DNA of 64,000 nt from Cervus elaphus (GCF_910594005.1 NC_057848.1:49121616-49185615), one strand, 5' to 3'; numbered from the stretch's first letter, positions 46,215 to 59,439 are shown. Notes: generated from the letters alone by a model not told the origin. Program-made: numbers and translations.

Positions 46215-46309
46215 TTTGTTGTCGTTCAGTTGCTCAGTCATGTCCAACTCTTTGTGACCCCATGGACTGTACCACATCAGGCTTCCCTATACTTCACTAT
46301 TTCCTTCAC
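46215..46309 (-). mobile_element. BovB 3' end, 95 bases
   Basis: TTGTTGTCGTTCAGTTGCTC to CCCTATACTTCACTATTTCC: the extreme 3' end only. TAGAAAAACA(C/T)GC at 46202-46214 and 46310-46322 is a 13-bp target duplication with one mismatch. Confidence 0.92.
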
Positions 46310-46322
46310 TAGAAAAACATGC

Positions 46323-47204
46323 TAGTTCTATAAAATAAAAAATAACTATCCCTAATGTCCAGAGAAAAATAATGTACTGGTAGAAAACTGTGGTCATGGG
46401 GCTAGATCTACACTGGAAGTTTCTCCCTGACATGTTTGTCTTTATGTGATGGTTATGAAATGCCAACCTATTTAAACATATATGTACTTACAAACTCAAT
46501 CAAATTTTTGGATGTGAATTGGTTATTCTTTGATAGTTTGCTCAGAAGATAAAACAGTTATAAGAACACTTGATCACAACTCCCAGATTACTGATATTAG
46601 CATTTTGTAAGTCTAGGCAAAAATACATATTTACAAAATAGAAAGAGAATTATCTGTTATCTATATAAAAGTCACAAGGGAAAAAAGATAGATGACATGT
46701 ACATGAAAGGTAACTAGTAGGAAAGCCTTTAGTAAGTTATAAGAACAATAACAATTTTATAGGTGGACTCCTTTTAAGTACAGACATGCTCTGGAAAAGT
46801 GTTTGAGAACCCTTTTTCAAAAATGTTGCACGATTTCTATTGGAAATTAAAAGGTAAAAAGGGATTGGAGAGATAATTATCTAAGGCAACTGTGTGGTAA
46901 GGAATTTTAAAAGTGAATAAAACACATTGGAATGTGAAATACTAGCCTTTTTAAACGAAGCTTTAAATATTTTTCACCAATTAGTATTAATGTTTGGGAC
47001 TGTCATAATGTTAATATTTGAAAAAGGCTTTGTTCAAAAGGGAAAAAAATAACAAGACTCTGATGGTAAATATCCACAGATCTCTATGTAGATTAGATTA
47101 TTAGCAATAGCATGTCACTAATGTTTTTGCCTCGCAAACTTTGCACTCACTCTTCCCAATCCTAGAAATATTCTTCCCTCAAATATCTACATGAAGTTTC
47201 CTTT
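46323..47204. other. No recognised feature
   Basis: AT-rich sequence between two insertions with legible duplications. Nothing identifiable inside. Confidence 0.4.
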
Positions 47205-47214
47205 AATTTTATTC

Positions 47215-47555
47215 CTGTGCTGTGTTGTGCTGTGCTTAGCCACTCAGTCATGTCCTACTCTGTAACCCCACGGACTGTAGCCCACCAGGCTCCTCTGTCC
47301 ATGGGGATTCTCCAGGCAAGAATGCTGGAGTGGGTTGCCAAGCCCTCCACCAGAGGATCTTCCCAACCCAAGGATCGAACCCAGATCTCCCGCACTGAAG
47401 GCAGATTCTTTCTCATCTGAGCCACCAGGGAAAACCAAGAATACTGGAGTGGGTAGCCTATCCGTTCTCCAGGAGATCTTCCTGACCTAGGGATCGAACC
47501 AGGGTCTCCTGCATTGCAGACAGATTCTTTACCAGCTGAGCTACCCAGGAAGCCC
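47215..47555 (-). mobile_element. Bov-A2 SINE (dimer)
   Basis: Antisense dimer: CTGTGCTTAGCCACTCAGTC tail, first unit ending GAGCCACCAGGGAAAACC, second ending GAGCTACCCAGGAAGCCC. Perfect 10-bp target duplication AATTTTATTC at 47205-47214 and 47556-47565. Confidence 0.95.
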
Positions 47556-47565
47556 AATTTTATTC

Positions 47566-48159
47566 ATTTGCGTGCTCAAATGTCCCATTATCTGAGACAA
47601 CTTCTCAGACAGCATAAATATGCATATATATTACACATATACATAAATATATACAAATGTGTATATATTCATATGTATGTATGCATATATAGAAAATCAG
47701 TGCACACACACCCCTGTATTTCCTGTATCTATTTGCTTCACTTTTCTCCACTGAATTTACTACTGACATAATACATAGTTGTATGTTTGTCTGACTCATT
47801 CAAACTAGAATGTAGGTTCTAAAACAACAAAGATATATGTGTATGCACAGTAACCGAAGTTCATTATCTTTATTTCAGTTTATCATCTATCTTATCTGCC
47901 TCTTCTCATCTTTCTACCTATACTTATTGATATCTTTGACTCTAATTCAGCATCAAAGGATTTATTCTAGCTTTTCATCTTATTTATTGTAACTTCTTTC
48001 CGAGACTCTCACTATGCACAATATATTTATTTGTTCATCCATAGTGTAGTTGTAAGAAAATCCATAATCAGTTGCTGATACCCCTGTGGGGCCAGGGTGT
48101 ACAGAGAATGACTAAAGAAAAAATGTGTTTACAACTCCTTTTGTGTTTATGTTTTACAG
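47566..48159. other. AT-rich spacer with TA-type simple repeat
   Basis: Degenerate TA/TG alternation at about 47620-47695. Nothing else recognised. Confidence 0.45.
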
Positions 48160-51100
48160 TATTCAATCAAAGCTGAAGAGTCCATCTCTCTCACAAATTT
48201 CCTTGTGCAACCCTTTGTAACTAACTGCTCTTCCAACACCAGACCATGGCTGTTACTGATGTGCTCTGCTAGTATGTGTTTACCTTTTTAAAAATGACAT
48301 ACAAATGAAATCATATAATATGTCACCTTTTGACTAACTTCTTTCACTAAGTGAAATGCACATGGGAGTCACTGATGTTGCCATATCAACAGTTCATTCT
48401 TATTTATTGCTGAGTCATATTCCATTTTATGGATGTCTGAGGATGTGGACATCTATTCTGAGTTTGAAGGACATTTGAGTTGTTTCCAGTTTTTGGCAAA
48501 TATGAATAAAATAGCTATATGCAATTACATAAAAACTTTGTATAAATAAATTTTCATTTCCCCCTAAGTAATTGCTGAGGAATGGGAGGGTTGAGTCATA
48601 TGGAAAATATATGATTACCTTTATTAAAAGCTGCCAGCATTCCCACCAGCAGATATGAGAGTTCCAGTTGCTAAAATTCATATAGTTTTAAGCATACAGA
48701 TAATGCATGTATCTTGTGAGATTCATACAGAATCATTTCATTTTTGGCATTATTGTTAATGATGATGTTTGATTAATTTTGAATTCTAAGTTGATCGCTA
48801 ATGTATAGAAATGCATTTTATTCATATTGACCTTGTTCCTATGGCCTTGTTAAACTCATTTCTTTTAGTATCTTTAGTGTAGACTTTCTGAGGATTTTCT
48901 GTGTAAACATTTGTATCATCTGCAAACAGAGACAGTTATTATCCTTTTCAACTTGTGTGCCTCCTTTTCTTATTGCATCACAAGTACTTAATAGATGTTG
49001 TTGAATAGCAGGGGTGTAGTGAACACCCTCATATTATTCTCAATGTTATGGGGAAATAATTTACATTTTCAGCATTTAATATGATGTTAACTGTAAGTAT
49101 TTTGTTGATGTCTTTGGGTTAAGCACCCTTCTATTCCTAGTTTGCAGGATTTATTTTTGTTTTGTTTTAAATCAGGAAAGGATGTTTTTTTTTCCTCTGC
49201 CTCTACTGAGATGGTCTTATGGTTTCTTTTCTTTAGTCTGTTAACACTGTGATTTATCTTGATTGATTTTAAGTACTGAAACCGCTTCACATTTGTCAGG
49301 GTTATCCTTGTTTGTATGTTACTAGATTTACTTTTCTAATATTAAGTTGAGGATTTTCCCGTCTATGTTCATTAGGGATATTAGTTGGTGGTTTTTCTTT
49401 TCTTGTAATATCTTTGAGTAGTTTGCTACCAAGGTAATGCTGGTCTCATAAAATGAGTTGGGAAATAATCTCTCCTCTTCTATTTCCTGGAAGAATCATG
49501 TACAGTTGGCATTATCTCTTAATTATTTGGTAGAATTCAACTGGGTCTCTAGTTTTATTTGTGGGAAGGTTTTAGACTACAAATTCAATTTATTTAATAA
49601 ATATAAGTTTAAAAGAGTATCTACGTCCACTTATGTAAACTTGGCATTATGTCTTTTAAAGAATCTTTGCATTCCACCTATGTTGTCCAATTTATGGGAA
49701 TAGAACAGTATTTAGTATATTCTTATTACCCTTTAAATATTTATTTGTTTTGTAGTAATGTTCTTCCCTAATTAAGTACCAATATTAGTAATTTGTATCC
49801 TGTCTTGCACATGGACTCTCTGTCTCTTTCTTGGTAAGTAAGGCAATTTAAAAAGTTTTTTTTTTCAAGGATCTAGCTTTAGGCTTCATTGCTTTTGTCT
49901 GTTTTTGTTTTCAGTTTCACTGATTTCAGTTCTCATCTTGATTATTTCCTTTCTTGCCTCCTTTGGGTTAAAAATGTTCTTTTTTTGGTTTCTAATCTCT
50001 GAAGTTGAGAAGTTAGTTTACTGATTTAAGGACTAGTACTCCTTTTAGTATAACCATTTAATGCTATAAATTTCCTTCTTAGTACTGCTTTAGTTGCATT
50101 CCACAAATTTGGATATGTTATACTTTTGTTTTTGTTTAGTTCAAAGTAATTTGTTAACATTCTTGGAGACTTCCTTTTTGACACATGGGTTATATTTAGA
50201 AGTGTGTTGTTTATTTTCAAGACATTTGGGCATTTTCAGATATCTTCCTTCTATTGACTGATCTCTATTTCATTCATCTGTCAGAGAGCATGCTCTCTAT
50301 GATTTCTGTTCTTTTAAAAATTTATGCTCTTTTTTGTTCAGTGTTGCATGTGCAGTTGAAAAATATTTTCTGCTATTGTTGGAATGAGTGTTCTATAAAT
50401 GTCTATTAGGTTATGTCGGTTGATAATGTTTTTCAGATCTTTATCCTGACTGATTTTCCACTTGGTCTATCAGTTACTAAGAGAAGAGTGTTGATGGCTC
50501 CAACTCTAATTGTAGATTTTTCTTTTTCTCCTTTCAGTTTTTTTCACTTTTTGCTTCATGTATTTTAAAACTTGTTAAGTGCACACACAGTTAGAATTGT
50601 TGTGTCTTCTCAGAGAATGGGCCTCTTTACTATTATACAATGTCCTTCTTTTCCATGATAACATTATTTGTTCTGAAGTGTACTTTGTCTGACATTAATA
50701 AGGATGTTCCAGCTTTATTTTTGATCAGTGTTTGAATTGTGTATAGTTTTGTTCCTCTCTTTAAATCTGTCTATGTACCTATATATCATCTATCAATTTT
50801 CAGGGTTTAGATTGACAGGACAGACAGGATTTAGATTGGTCTTGAATCTTTTTAACCAATATAGCAATCTCTTTTAACTCCCATATTTGGAGAACTTAAC
50901 TTTAATGTGATTATTGATGTGGTTTGATTAAAACTGACCATCCTGCTAGCTGTTTTCCATTTGTTCCATATATTTTCCTCTTTTTCACCTTCATTTGGAT
51001 TAATTGAGCACTTTTGTGATTTCATTTTATTTTTGTAATTTCATTTTATCTCCATTATTGACTTATTCTCTCTGTTTAAAAAAAAGGTTATCCTAGAGTT

Positions 51101-53400
51101 TAAAATATATATATATCTTCAATTAATTAGAGTCCACTTTAAATAATATACCACTTCATGTGTATTGCAAGGTCCTTATAATTATACATTCCAAATTCTT
51201 TCCTCCTTTCTTCTGTACTATTTTTGTAATAATTTTCACTTTACATATATTTTAAAAACACAGTGTTTTGGTACTATTTTTGCTTTAAATAAGTGACACA
51301 AAACATATGTAATTAAAGCAGTTAGAATTAAGACAAAAACAACTTTTTGCTTTCATTTTTTTCAATTTCCAGTGGCCTTTATTTCTTTGTGTAGATTCAG
51401 ACTTATTCCTAGTATCGTATTCCTTCTGCTTAAAGAATGTCCTTTAACATTTCTTGTAATGTAGATATGTAGGAATACATTCACTCTTTCGTTTTCAGGG
51501 AAATTATTTCTTCCTCATTTTTGAAATGCATTTTCAGTAAGTATGGAACTATGACTTGAATGTTTTTTGGTTTTTTTTTTAATTCAACACTTTATAAGTG
51601 TCATTCAATACAATGTTGTATGGTTTCTGACAATATTCTGTAATTCTTATCATTTTTCTTCCATATATCACATGTCCTTTATTTCTAAATGACTTATATT
51701 TTCACCTGTTTGAATGTAAGTCTAGTTTTTTGTGTGTGTACATGTGTACATGCTTGTGTGTTAATTATTCTATTTGACTTTCTCTGTGCTTCTGCACTCT
51801 GTGGTTTGTTGTGTGACATTAATTTTTACAGATTGGTAAAAGCTGAATATGGCTAGAAAGATAATATAGAATCCCTGGGGGCAGGCATAAAGGGAGTACA
51901 CACTTATTACAGGCTCCTCATGGGCATCACAGGACACTCAGAACAAAGATTGGTGGGTTCCTGAAAAAGCATCCCTTGTAGTGCAAGTCTGAATAAGAAG
52001 AATAGAAGCAGCAAATCCAATATTTCTCCAAATATTTTTTAGCTCCCTGTTCTCTTTTTTCCTTTATGGATTTCAGTACTCACATGGTAGATCATTTGAT
52101 GTTGTCCTTCAAATTTTGGCTGCTCTGTACTTTTATTTTCACCTTTTTTTTTTTTTCTCTTTGTGTCACTGTTTGGATCATTTCTATGGGCATATGTTCA
52201 AGTTCACTGGTTCTTTTCTCAGCTGTGTCCAATCTACTGATGAGCCCATCAAAGGTATTGTGTATCACATCTACTGTGATTTTCATTTTTAACATTTTAC
52301 TTGATTATTTCATATAATTTGCATTTTTCTGCTGAAATTTGCCATCTGACTTATCTATAAGAACCCCTAACATATTCATCGTATTTATTTTAAATATTCT
52401 TTCAAATAGTTCCAATATTTGTTTCATATCTAATTCTGATTCTATTGACCACTCTGTCTCTTGGCAGTATGTTGTTTTTAATTGATTCTTTAATATACCT
52501 TTTGTATTTTTGTTGTTGCTGCTGAAACCTGGACATCTTATACAAGACAATAGAGACTAAAGTGAATAGTTCTTATGTCAAGAAATGGACATGTCTTTGT
52601 TTTTACTAAGTTTTTAGCGAATCTGTGTATGTGTGTCATTCTAGTCAAGAGTAGCTCCGTGTGGAGTTTCTTGCCTCTATTGTTAGTCTTGTTAACAAGC
52701 TGTGTCAGACTTTAAATTCTTCAAGTGATACATTGGTTTAGGGTGGCTTTTGGTTGCCTCGTGGTTTTATCAATGTCTGTTGCACAGCTTTAGATTTTCC
52801 TTTGGGCTGTGTCCCAGGGAAAGTCTTCATTCAGGCTCTTAATACCCTTTCATCATTACTCCACTGTTACTTATCACTTGACTCTGATTAACCTGATGAT
52901 GGAGTGTTTTCTGTTGTTCTAATGAATCCTTTATCCTGGCAAGAACTGTGTCCCTAAGTCTTGGAGGTGTGGCCCTCTCAGCACTCTTGCCTGTCACCAG
53001 ATATAGTTCTTAGCCCATCCTCTTGCCCTTCCCAGGGTTACACTTTTTTTTTTTTTCTTGTTGCCTTCTACCAGCTGTAGTTCATTTTCACCAGTGCTCC
53101 AAGGGTGACAGTTAGTGTTGCCCTTCCCTCTCACAGTTTAGAGTTTCTGTCCCATAGGTGCAATAAGAGAAGTATGTCTAGGTAGGATTTGCTGCTGCTA
53201 TTCCTCTCACTCAGACGCGCACTTAGAAGGGTGCTTTTATATCATAGATTGAGGGATGCTTTCTCACAATATCAGTAATATGTTTTCAGTGTCCAGTGAT
53301 GCCCATGGAGAAGAGATTGCAGTGTGTATGTCCCTTATACCTGTGCCCTCAAGGGTTCTATATTCTCTTTCTAGCCATAGTCATCTTTTGCCAATCTGTC
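48160..53400 (-). mobile_element. Ancient L1 (L1ME-like), near full length
   Basis: Antisense L1 in order. The 3' UTR and ORF2 end lie at 48160-48665 (TATTGCTGAGTCATATTCC, TTGAGTTGTTTCCAGTTTTTGG). The RT follows (ATCTGCAAACAGAGACAG at 48930, AAAATGAGTTGGGAAATAATC at 49450). The endonuclease part lies at 50380-51050, ORF1 at about 51300-52550 (GAAACCTGGACATCTTATAC) and a 5' UTR at 52560-53400. No open frame is left. No Bov element has landed in this 5.2 kb. A 190-base stretch at 51840-52030 is not obviously L1. Confidence 0.7.
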
Positions 53401-53404
53401 AATA

Positions 53405-53860
53405 GTTTATAACAGTTTTTTTTTAATTAGATACAGGAAAATTGCAATCTAATGGAGTTCCTATATATGTGACATTCACCCGATTTCCTTCCATGTTAAC
53501 ATCTTACATAACCACTGAACATTTATCAAAACTAAAAAAATTATTAAATATAAAACCTATACTATTTTGTAAAGTAATTAGCCTCCAACTAATAAAAATA
53601 AATGGAAAAAAAACTATACTATAGTATTCACTTAAATATTGCTTAATTCTTAATAGTTTCTGGCTACATCCATCTTCACATAAGTACATGTATCTTATAT
53701 CTTTTTCCCTGTCTTTCCTTAGATTTAAAGTTATTTGGTTGTCTTGTGACCACAACTTTCTGAGAGGATCAAGAAAATTATGAATTTGCAGGATATCTGG
53801 CTTTGTTGTTTTTGTTATAAAGGTAGAAATGGTGATCTGTACAGTTTTGTATATTCCAAG
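53405..53860. mobile_element. Old L1-derived sequence
   Basis: CACCCGATTTCCTTCCATG, TTAACATCTTACATAACC, TTTATCAAAACTAA and, after the micro-L1, GTTGTCTTGTGACCACAAC resemble a common old L1-associated sequence. It is the target of the 53566-53613 insertion. Confidence 0.45.
53566..53613 (+). mobile_element. Micro-insertion of the young L1 3' end
   Basis: Bases 53569-53604 match the last 36 bases or so of the L1 3' UTR seen at 59459-59490 (GTAATTAGCCTCCAACTAAT), followed by an A tail. CTATACTAT at 53557-53565 and 53614-53622 is a perfect 9-bp target duplication. The insertion is thus about 48 bases including the tail, an extreme 5' truncation. Confidence 0.85.
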
Positions 53861-53873
53861 TAGAAATTGGGAG

Positions 53874-53911
53874 TTAACAAATATGTTTTTTTTTTTTAAC
53901 AAATATGTTTT
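53874..53911. repeat. Direct repeat around a poly(T) run
   Basis: TTAACAAATATGTTT occurs at 53874-53888 and again at 53896-53910, separated by T residues. It could be a target duplication around a tail-only retroinsertion or a simple slippage duplication. Confidence 0.6.
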
Positions 53912-56762
53912 AAATGGATGAATAACAGAATGAATGATCTGTTATCCACAGGTAAGTTTGAACTACAAGAGAAGACAAAACAATTATTTAAATATTAATG
54001 TATGTCAAGCAGGTAAAATATTTTCTGACTTCTTGTGTTTATTTACTAATGTAGTAATTCATTTGGGAATCCGCCATAGGCTAAATTTAAATGTAGTATT
54101 TAGAAACACTTTACAAAAAATGTATCTGCTTTTTAGGTAACCCTGGTCAGAAGATAGTTTCATTTTTTTTTCTTCAAATTTGAGATCACCTTCCCTCCCT
54201 CTCCCACTGCCCCTGGATCCATCTATAGAATGAAAATATAGAAAGCCATAGCTCTAGATCCTTGGGCTCTAATTTGGAAATCTTTTGATAAAAGTTCAGA
54301 TATGCTTCATATTAGTCATGGTATTTAAATTGTATTTTTAAAGTATTTAAATTGAAAAATTTCTCTCCTTATACAGTCAGCAAATTACATAGATATGAAC
54401 TGTGGTGATGTATTGGTAAATCTGCCTTGTTATCTGTCAACCACAATGCACAGTTTTGAGTCTTTTTTTTAGGCAAATAGGAAGTGGATGTTTTAAAATA
54501 GTCAAACACTTAATTGTCATTGTTATTACTTAAAACATTTGAGGGCATAACTATGGAGTAGATGAGTTATTTTTTTGAAGACTGAAGAAATCACACCTGA
54601 ATTAAACATCTTTCATAATATGAGCTATAATGCTAAAAAATAAATAGTTCCGTGGTTTTTACAAAAGAAATGGATTTTAGAGATTATTTCATTCAATACT
54701 GAGGGAATGGAAGTCCACAAAAACAAAAATGTCATAAAAGATCATATGTTCAGTTAGGAGGGAAGCTGTTCAACTTTGAATCTCTCACTGCATGCCTAGG
54801 GTACTTTACATCACATGCATTGTTCTTTTGTGTAAGTTCTTGCTTTAAAAACGTCTATCAGAATTTTTATATGTAACATCTTTTAACATCTTTTAGAACT
54901 GTCTATAGATTTATTTAGTAGTCACACAGGAAAACAAGTCTCATTACTTTCAAGTCATGCCTCATACACTTAAATTGTTGGTAGAAAATATGTATAAGGA
55001 GAGATTTATATTAGCCAAATGTTCACTTCCCCCTGCCACATTTTTCTTTCTCTCTCTCATCTATCTATCTATATCTCTTTGGACTGTTGGCACAAATGAC
55101 AAGCATCTACCATGCATAGTTATTATACATTCCCTCAGATTCCTTGCTCATTAAACTTAAAGGGTACGTAGGATGGTAATTGCCACTTAATGCACTCTGT
55201 TTTGGAGGAAAGAAATTAGCATATATTTATTTTGCAAATACAGCAGTGGCTAAAATTGAACTGATTTCACAAAAGATATTTTTCCTTATTTTAATGTAAA
55301 TAACAGTGATAAATTTTAATATAGCTCAAAAACTCTCAAAGAGAAAATATATTGTACAGTGATATTTTCCATTTTCTACCTGTTGTTTAAAGGAAACTAT
55401 TCCTATTTCTTACAGTGTTAGGCCTCAGATAACAGTATATAACTTTAAAATATCAAGTTTTTTAAAATGAAGACATACTATATTTTGTTTACAAATAAAA
55501 CCCAATTACTTCTAATGATATAATGTAGTACAGTTTTATTCAACAAGCTTATTTTTCAAATACAATCTACAAATCTAGGTAGGAATTTGTAATCATGAAG
55601 AAAAAAAGGCAAAAATCCATCCCATGTATTATTGCCACTGGGCATTTGGTTGGATATGGCTGAATCATTCAATTAGGACAGAGTTTGAAAGGAGGAGCTT
55701 GGTCAAGATGCTGTGTAAAGCAGTCAGTGAAATTGCTGATATAAATTGTTGAAATTGTTGATCTGTAAATACTTATAGATCATCATCAGGGGGAATGAGA
55801 ATGGGTGTGGCTCTGTTACTACACAGTGATCCGGTATAATAGCTGCCATAAGGGTGATACAGGCATCTAATTAACCTCCCTACAACTGCCCTGTCACCCA
55901 GGGTTAAAGGGCGATGTTTCCCTTGGATGGATACCTTATAGAGGTATACTTAGAACTGTGGTAGACTGCCAGAAGTGTCTGCTCATTTGGAGAGATTTTA
56001 GTGGATGTGATTCGCACACTTACCTGCCTATTGATGTGGACTACCATGCGCTCCACTGGTGCCTACATACTGGCTAATCCTGCCAGTTGATCCAGGGGTC
56101 AAATCCATAAGACATTAGCAAGGTTTCCTCTACTAGCAAACCAGTGACCATTGATCAGATGGCTACAAAAGAAAAATACATAGATAAATAAATAACATTT
56201 TTTTCTGTTGCTTGGCAATATGACATCTCTATTTGAAAATTCTCAATGGAATATGGCAGAAATAATATACTCACAAAAGAAAAGCCAGTGGCACATTGTA
56301 ATGTTTTTTGTTACCATTTCCATTCATTTAATAGATAGGAGTAAAAGGACTGTTGCTCTGAGAGAGGAGAACCTACATACCTGATATACAAGCTAGTCAG
56401 GATTTGGATAACAGTACGATTATTCAAGAAGGAAAAAGAAAAGTCAGCACAACGTTGATGCTGAAGGGGAAGCAAGAAAAAAAACTGAATAGATTAAAAG
56501 GACATACAGAAGAACCAAATGCAACACCACTGTAGGTCCTTCAAAGAACTCTTCAATCATGATGAACAAGTCCTATTAATGCTACCAGAAAGAAACTGAG
56601 TAAAAGGTCATTGCATGGAAATGAAATTCCAGAGTAGTATAAAATGACCAGACAGGAGAACAATTTCTTATGCACAATTCTGGTGCTCAAGATAAGTAAA
56701 GAATTCTTATTCACACAACTTTGACAATATCCAGTATTTAAGTGACAGTACGTATCACAGGA
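53912..56762. other. No recognised gene or repeat
   Basis: Mostly AT-rich. A short TCTA repeat lies at 55058-55076. The stretch 55600-56160 is less AT-rich and looks unlike its surroundings, but no frame or repeat family could be identified. Confidence 0.4.
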
Positions 56763-58107
56763 ATGAAAAGGTCAGTGTTTCACTCCAATCCCAAAGAAAG
56801 GCAGTGCCAAAGAAAGTTCAAACTACCACACAAATGCACTCATCTCACATGCTAGTAGAGTAAGGCTCAAAATTCTGCAAGCTACTTCAACAGTACATGA
56901 ACTGATAACATTCAGATGTTTAAGCTGGATTTAGAAAAGGCAGAGGAACCAGAGATCAAATTGGATCATAGAAAAATGATCTGTTGGATCATAGAAAAAG
57001 CAAGAGAATTCCAGAAAAACATCTACTTCTGCTTCATTGACAATGCCAAAGCCTTTGACTGTGTGCATTACAACAAACTGGAAAATTCTTAAAGAGATGG
57101 GCATACCAGACCACCTTACCTGCCTCCTGCGAAGCCTGTATGCAGGTCAGGAAGCAACAGTTAGAACTGGACCTGGAACAATGGACTGGTTCCAAACTGG
57201 GAAAGCAGTACATCAAGGCTGTATATTGTCAGCCTGCTTATTTAACTTATATGCAGAGTTCATCATGTGAAATGCTGGGCTGAATGAAGCACAAGCTGGA
57301 ATCAAGATTGCCGGGTGAAATATCAATAACCTCAGCTATACAGATGACAGCACCCTGATGGCAGAAAGCAAAGAACTAAAGAACCTCTTGATGAAAGTGA
57401 AAGAAGAGAGTGAAAAAGTTGGCTTAAAACTCAACATTCAAAAAACTCAAGATCATGACATCTGGTCCCATCACTTCATGGTGAATAGATGGGGAAACAA
57501 TGGAAATAGTTTATTTTCTTGGGCTCCAAAATCACTGCAGATGATGACTGCAGCCATGAAATTAAAAGATGCTTGCTCCTTAGAAGAAAAGCTATGACAA
57601 ACCTAGACAGTGTATTAAAAAGCAGAGATGTTACTTTGCCAACAAAGGTCCATATAGTCAAAGCCATAGTTTTTCCAGTAGTCGTGGATGGATATGAGAG
57701 TTGTTCCATAAAGAAGGCTGAGCACCGAAGAACTGATGCTTTTGAACTGTGGTGTTGGAGAATATTCTTGAGAGTCCTTTGGCCAGCCAGGAAATCAAAC
57801 CAGTCAATCATTAAGGAAATCAGTCCTGAATATTCATGGAAAGGACTGATGCTGAAGCTGAAATTGAAACTCCAATACTTTGGCCACCTGATGTGGAAAG
57901 CTGATTCATTACAAAAGACCCTGATGCTGGGAATGATTGAAGGCAGGAGGAGAAGGGGAAGACAGAGGATGAGATGATTGGATGGCATCACCGAGTCAAT
58001 GGACATGAGTTTGAGCAGGTTCCAGGAGATGGTGAAGTATAGGGAAGCCTGTTGTGCTACAGTCCATGGGGTCGCAAAGAGTCAGACACGACTGATCGAC
58101 TGAACAA
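56763..58107 (+). mobile_element. BovB, 5'-truncated
   Basis: Starts in the RT at GAAAAGGTCAGTGTTTCACTCC and ends at the 3' terminus (CGACTGATCGACTGAACAAC). The YADD block reads YTDD (57337-57348). Coding pieces lie at 57037-57270, 57358-57597 and 57519-57977 in different frames. A deletion of about 25 bases near 56962 and a local repeat (AAAATGATCTGTTGGATCATAG) mark early RT. Confidence 0.94.
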
Positions 58108-58109
58108 CC

Positions 58110-58620
58110 ATATTGTTCATTCAGTTATTTACTGTGCGTAGTGTCATGTTAGGTTATACTGTGTCATTGATTTATGAACTAACAATGAAAAAGCATGAGG
58201 ACACTTGCATATATATGTATGTATTTTTGTAAATACTTGCATTTACATGGAAAAGAAATCTTGACATTAACCTTTCATTGTGTATGATAGATTTTGAGGT
58301 TGCAAATGTGAATTTAATTCAATTATTCCTACCAAATTCACAAGTAAAAGGATGCTTATTTCATGTTTCTTAGTCACTGTGGTGAATAACACATTCTTTG
58401 GGTCTAATACATGTGTCTAAAACAGTTAGAGTGATACCAGTAAGTGACCATCCACGTTGTTTGGACTTCCATTTATACCTTTGGAAGATATAAATGAAAC
58501 TTTGAGTAAAATGTGGAGAATACAGAAAAAATTCAGATGACCTGATGGATTACATTCATGGAAGTCATGGAGAAGGCAGAGGAAGAACAGAAGCTCCAAG
58601 ATTTCTGCCAGAGACTTGGA
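58110..58620. other. No recognised feature
   Basis: AT-rich sequence downstream of BovB; nothing identifiable before the coding-like stretch that begins near 58560. Confidence 0.4.
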
Positions 58621-58830
58621 ATGTTTATATATGAGTACTGAATAACAATCACAGGACAAACAATGCTGTGAAAAACTGGCATAGCAGATTTCAAAAACTA
58701 ATGGCAGTGTATTATCCTTAAATTTGGAGATTTATTGGAGTATTAAAAGATGAAGAGCAAATTAACAAGTTATCACCCAGGTTCTTGGTGGTCACACTCA
58801 AATACAGCCACCAACTTCATGATGATGCTA
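58560..58830 (+). pseudogene. Possible MULE-type transposase-domain relic
   Basis: In one plus frame (codons from 58638, passing 58653), the translation reads HRTNNAVKNWHSRFQKLM, then AVYYP, a stop, then IWRFIGVLKDEEQ. The pattern R-TNN-x-V-x-x-WH-x-x-F ... HP-x-IW-x-FI-x-x-LK-x-EQ is one I associate with the end of the MULE-like transposase domain in FLYWCH/MULE proteins of animals. Upstream, GKAEEEQKLQDFCQRLGMFIYEY-like coding potential occurs in another frame near 58571-58640, so the relic is also frameshifted. There is no poly(A) tail or target duplication that would prove a processed pseudogene. Function in the source gene is unknown to me. Confidence is low because a single short motif carries the call. 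Confidence 0.35.
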
Positions 58831-59439
58831 ATAAAATAAAATTCCTATAACCAGATACAACAGACACAATGAATATAAAGCCAATAATTAAGTTGTTATA
58901 AACTTTAGATCAGTTGCTCATCAACTTAAGACTAACCCTGATAAACTTCATGATGAGAAAGAACGAAAACAAATGTGAAATCCAAAATTCATAAGGAATG
59001 ACAATAAAAATAATGTAAATAAAACTTTAATGAAGTTAAATGTTTGTATTATTTAATGAATCATGGACCAAATGTCTCAATGGCCATTTTGGACAGGACC
59101 AAATGTGCTGCAAGTTTTCAAATAAATTATCTAAATCTATACTTGCTGTAGTTTAAGTATTATTATTATCATTCCCAATAAGTAAAGTAAGGTCCATACA
59201 ATTTCAATAGCTTTCTAATAAGCTGCTAAGTATAGGTAATAATTTATATAAGCAAAATTACAAACTAGTGTTTGGTGTTTGACCTTCCAGCACGCGTATT
59301 GTGACACTGGAGTCCCAGAGTTTCAAGGCTACATGGTTATGTGACTGAGTAACAAGTTTTGAGATTTCAAGTTTCTTTTTATCTTACTTATACCAGATGC
59401 TAGTCAGACTCTGTATTTGAAACTTTCTCATTAACTCTT
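58831..59439. other. No recognised feature
   Basis: AT-rich flank of the young L1. The left copy of its target duplication should lie near 59420-59440, but the other copy is outside the window. Confidence 0.4.

Noticed and set aside
56070..56096. CTGCCAGTTGATCC, reminiscent of the 5' end of 18S rRNA
   Set aside because: The order of the phrases is wrong and the similarity stops after about 15 bases.
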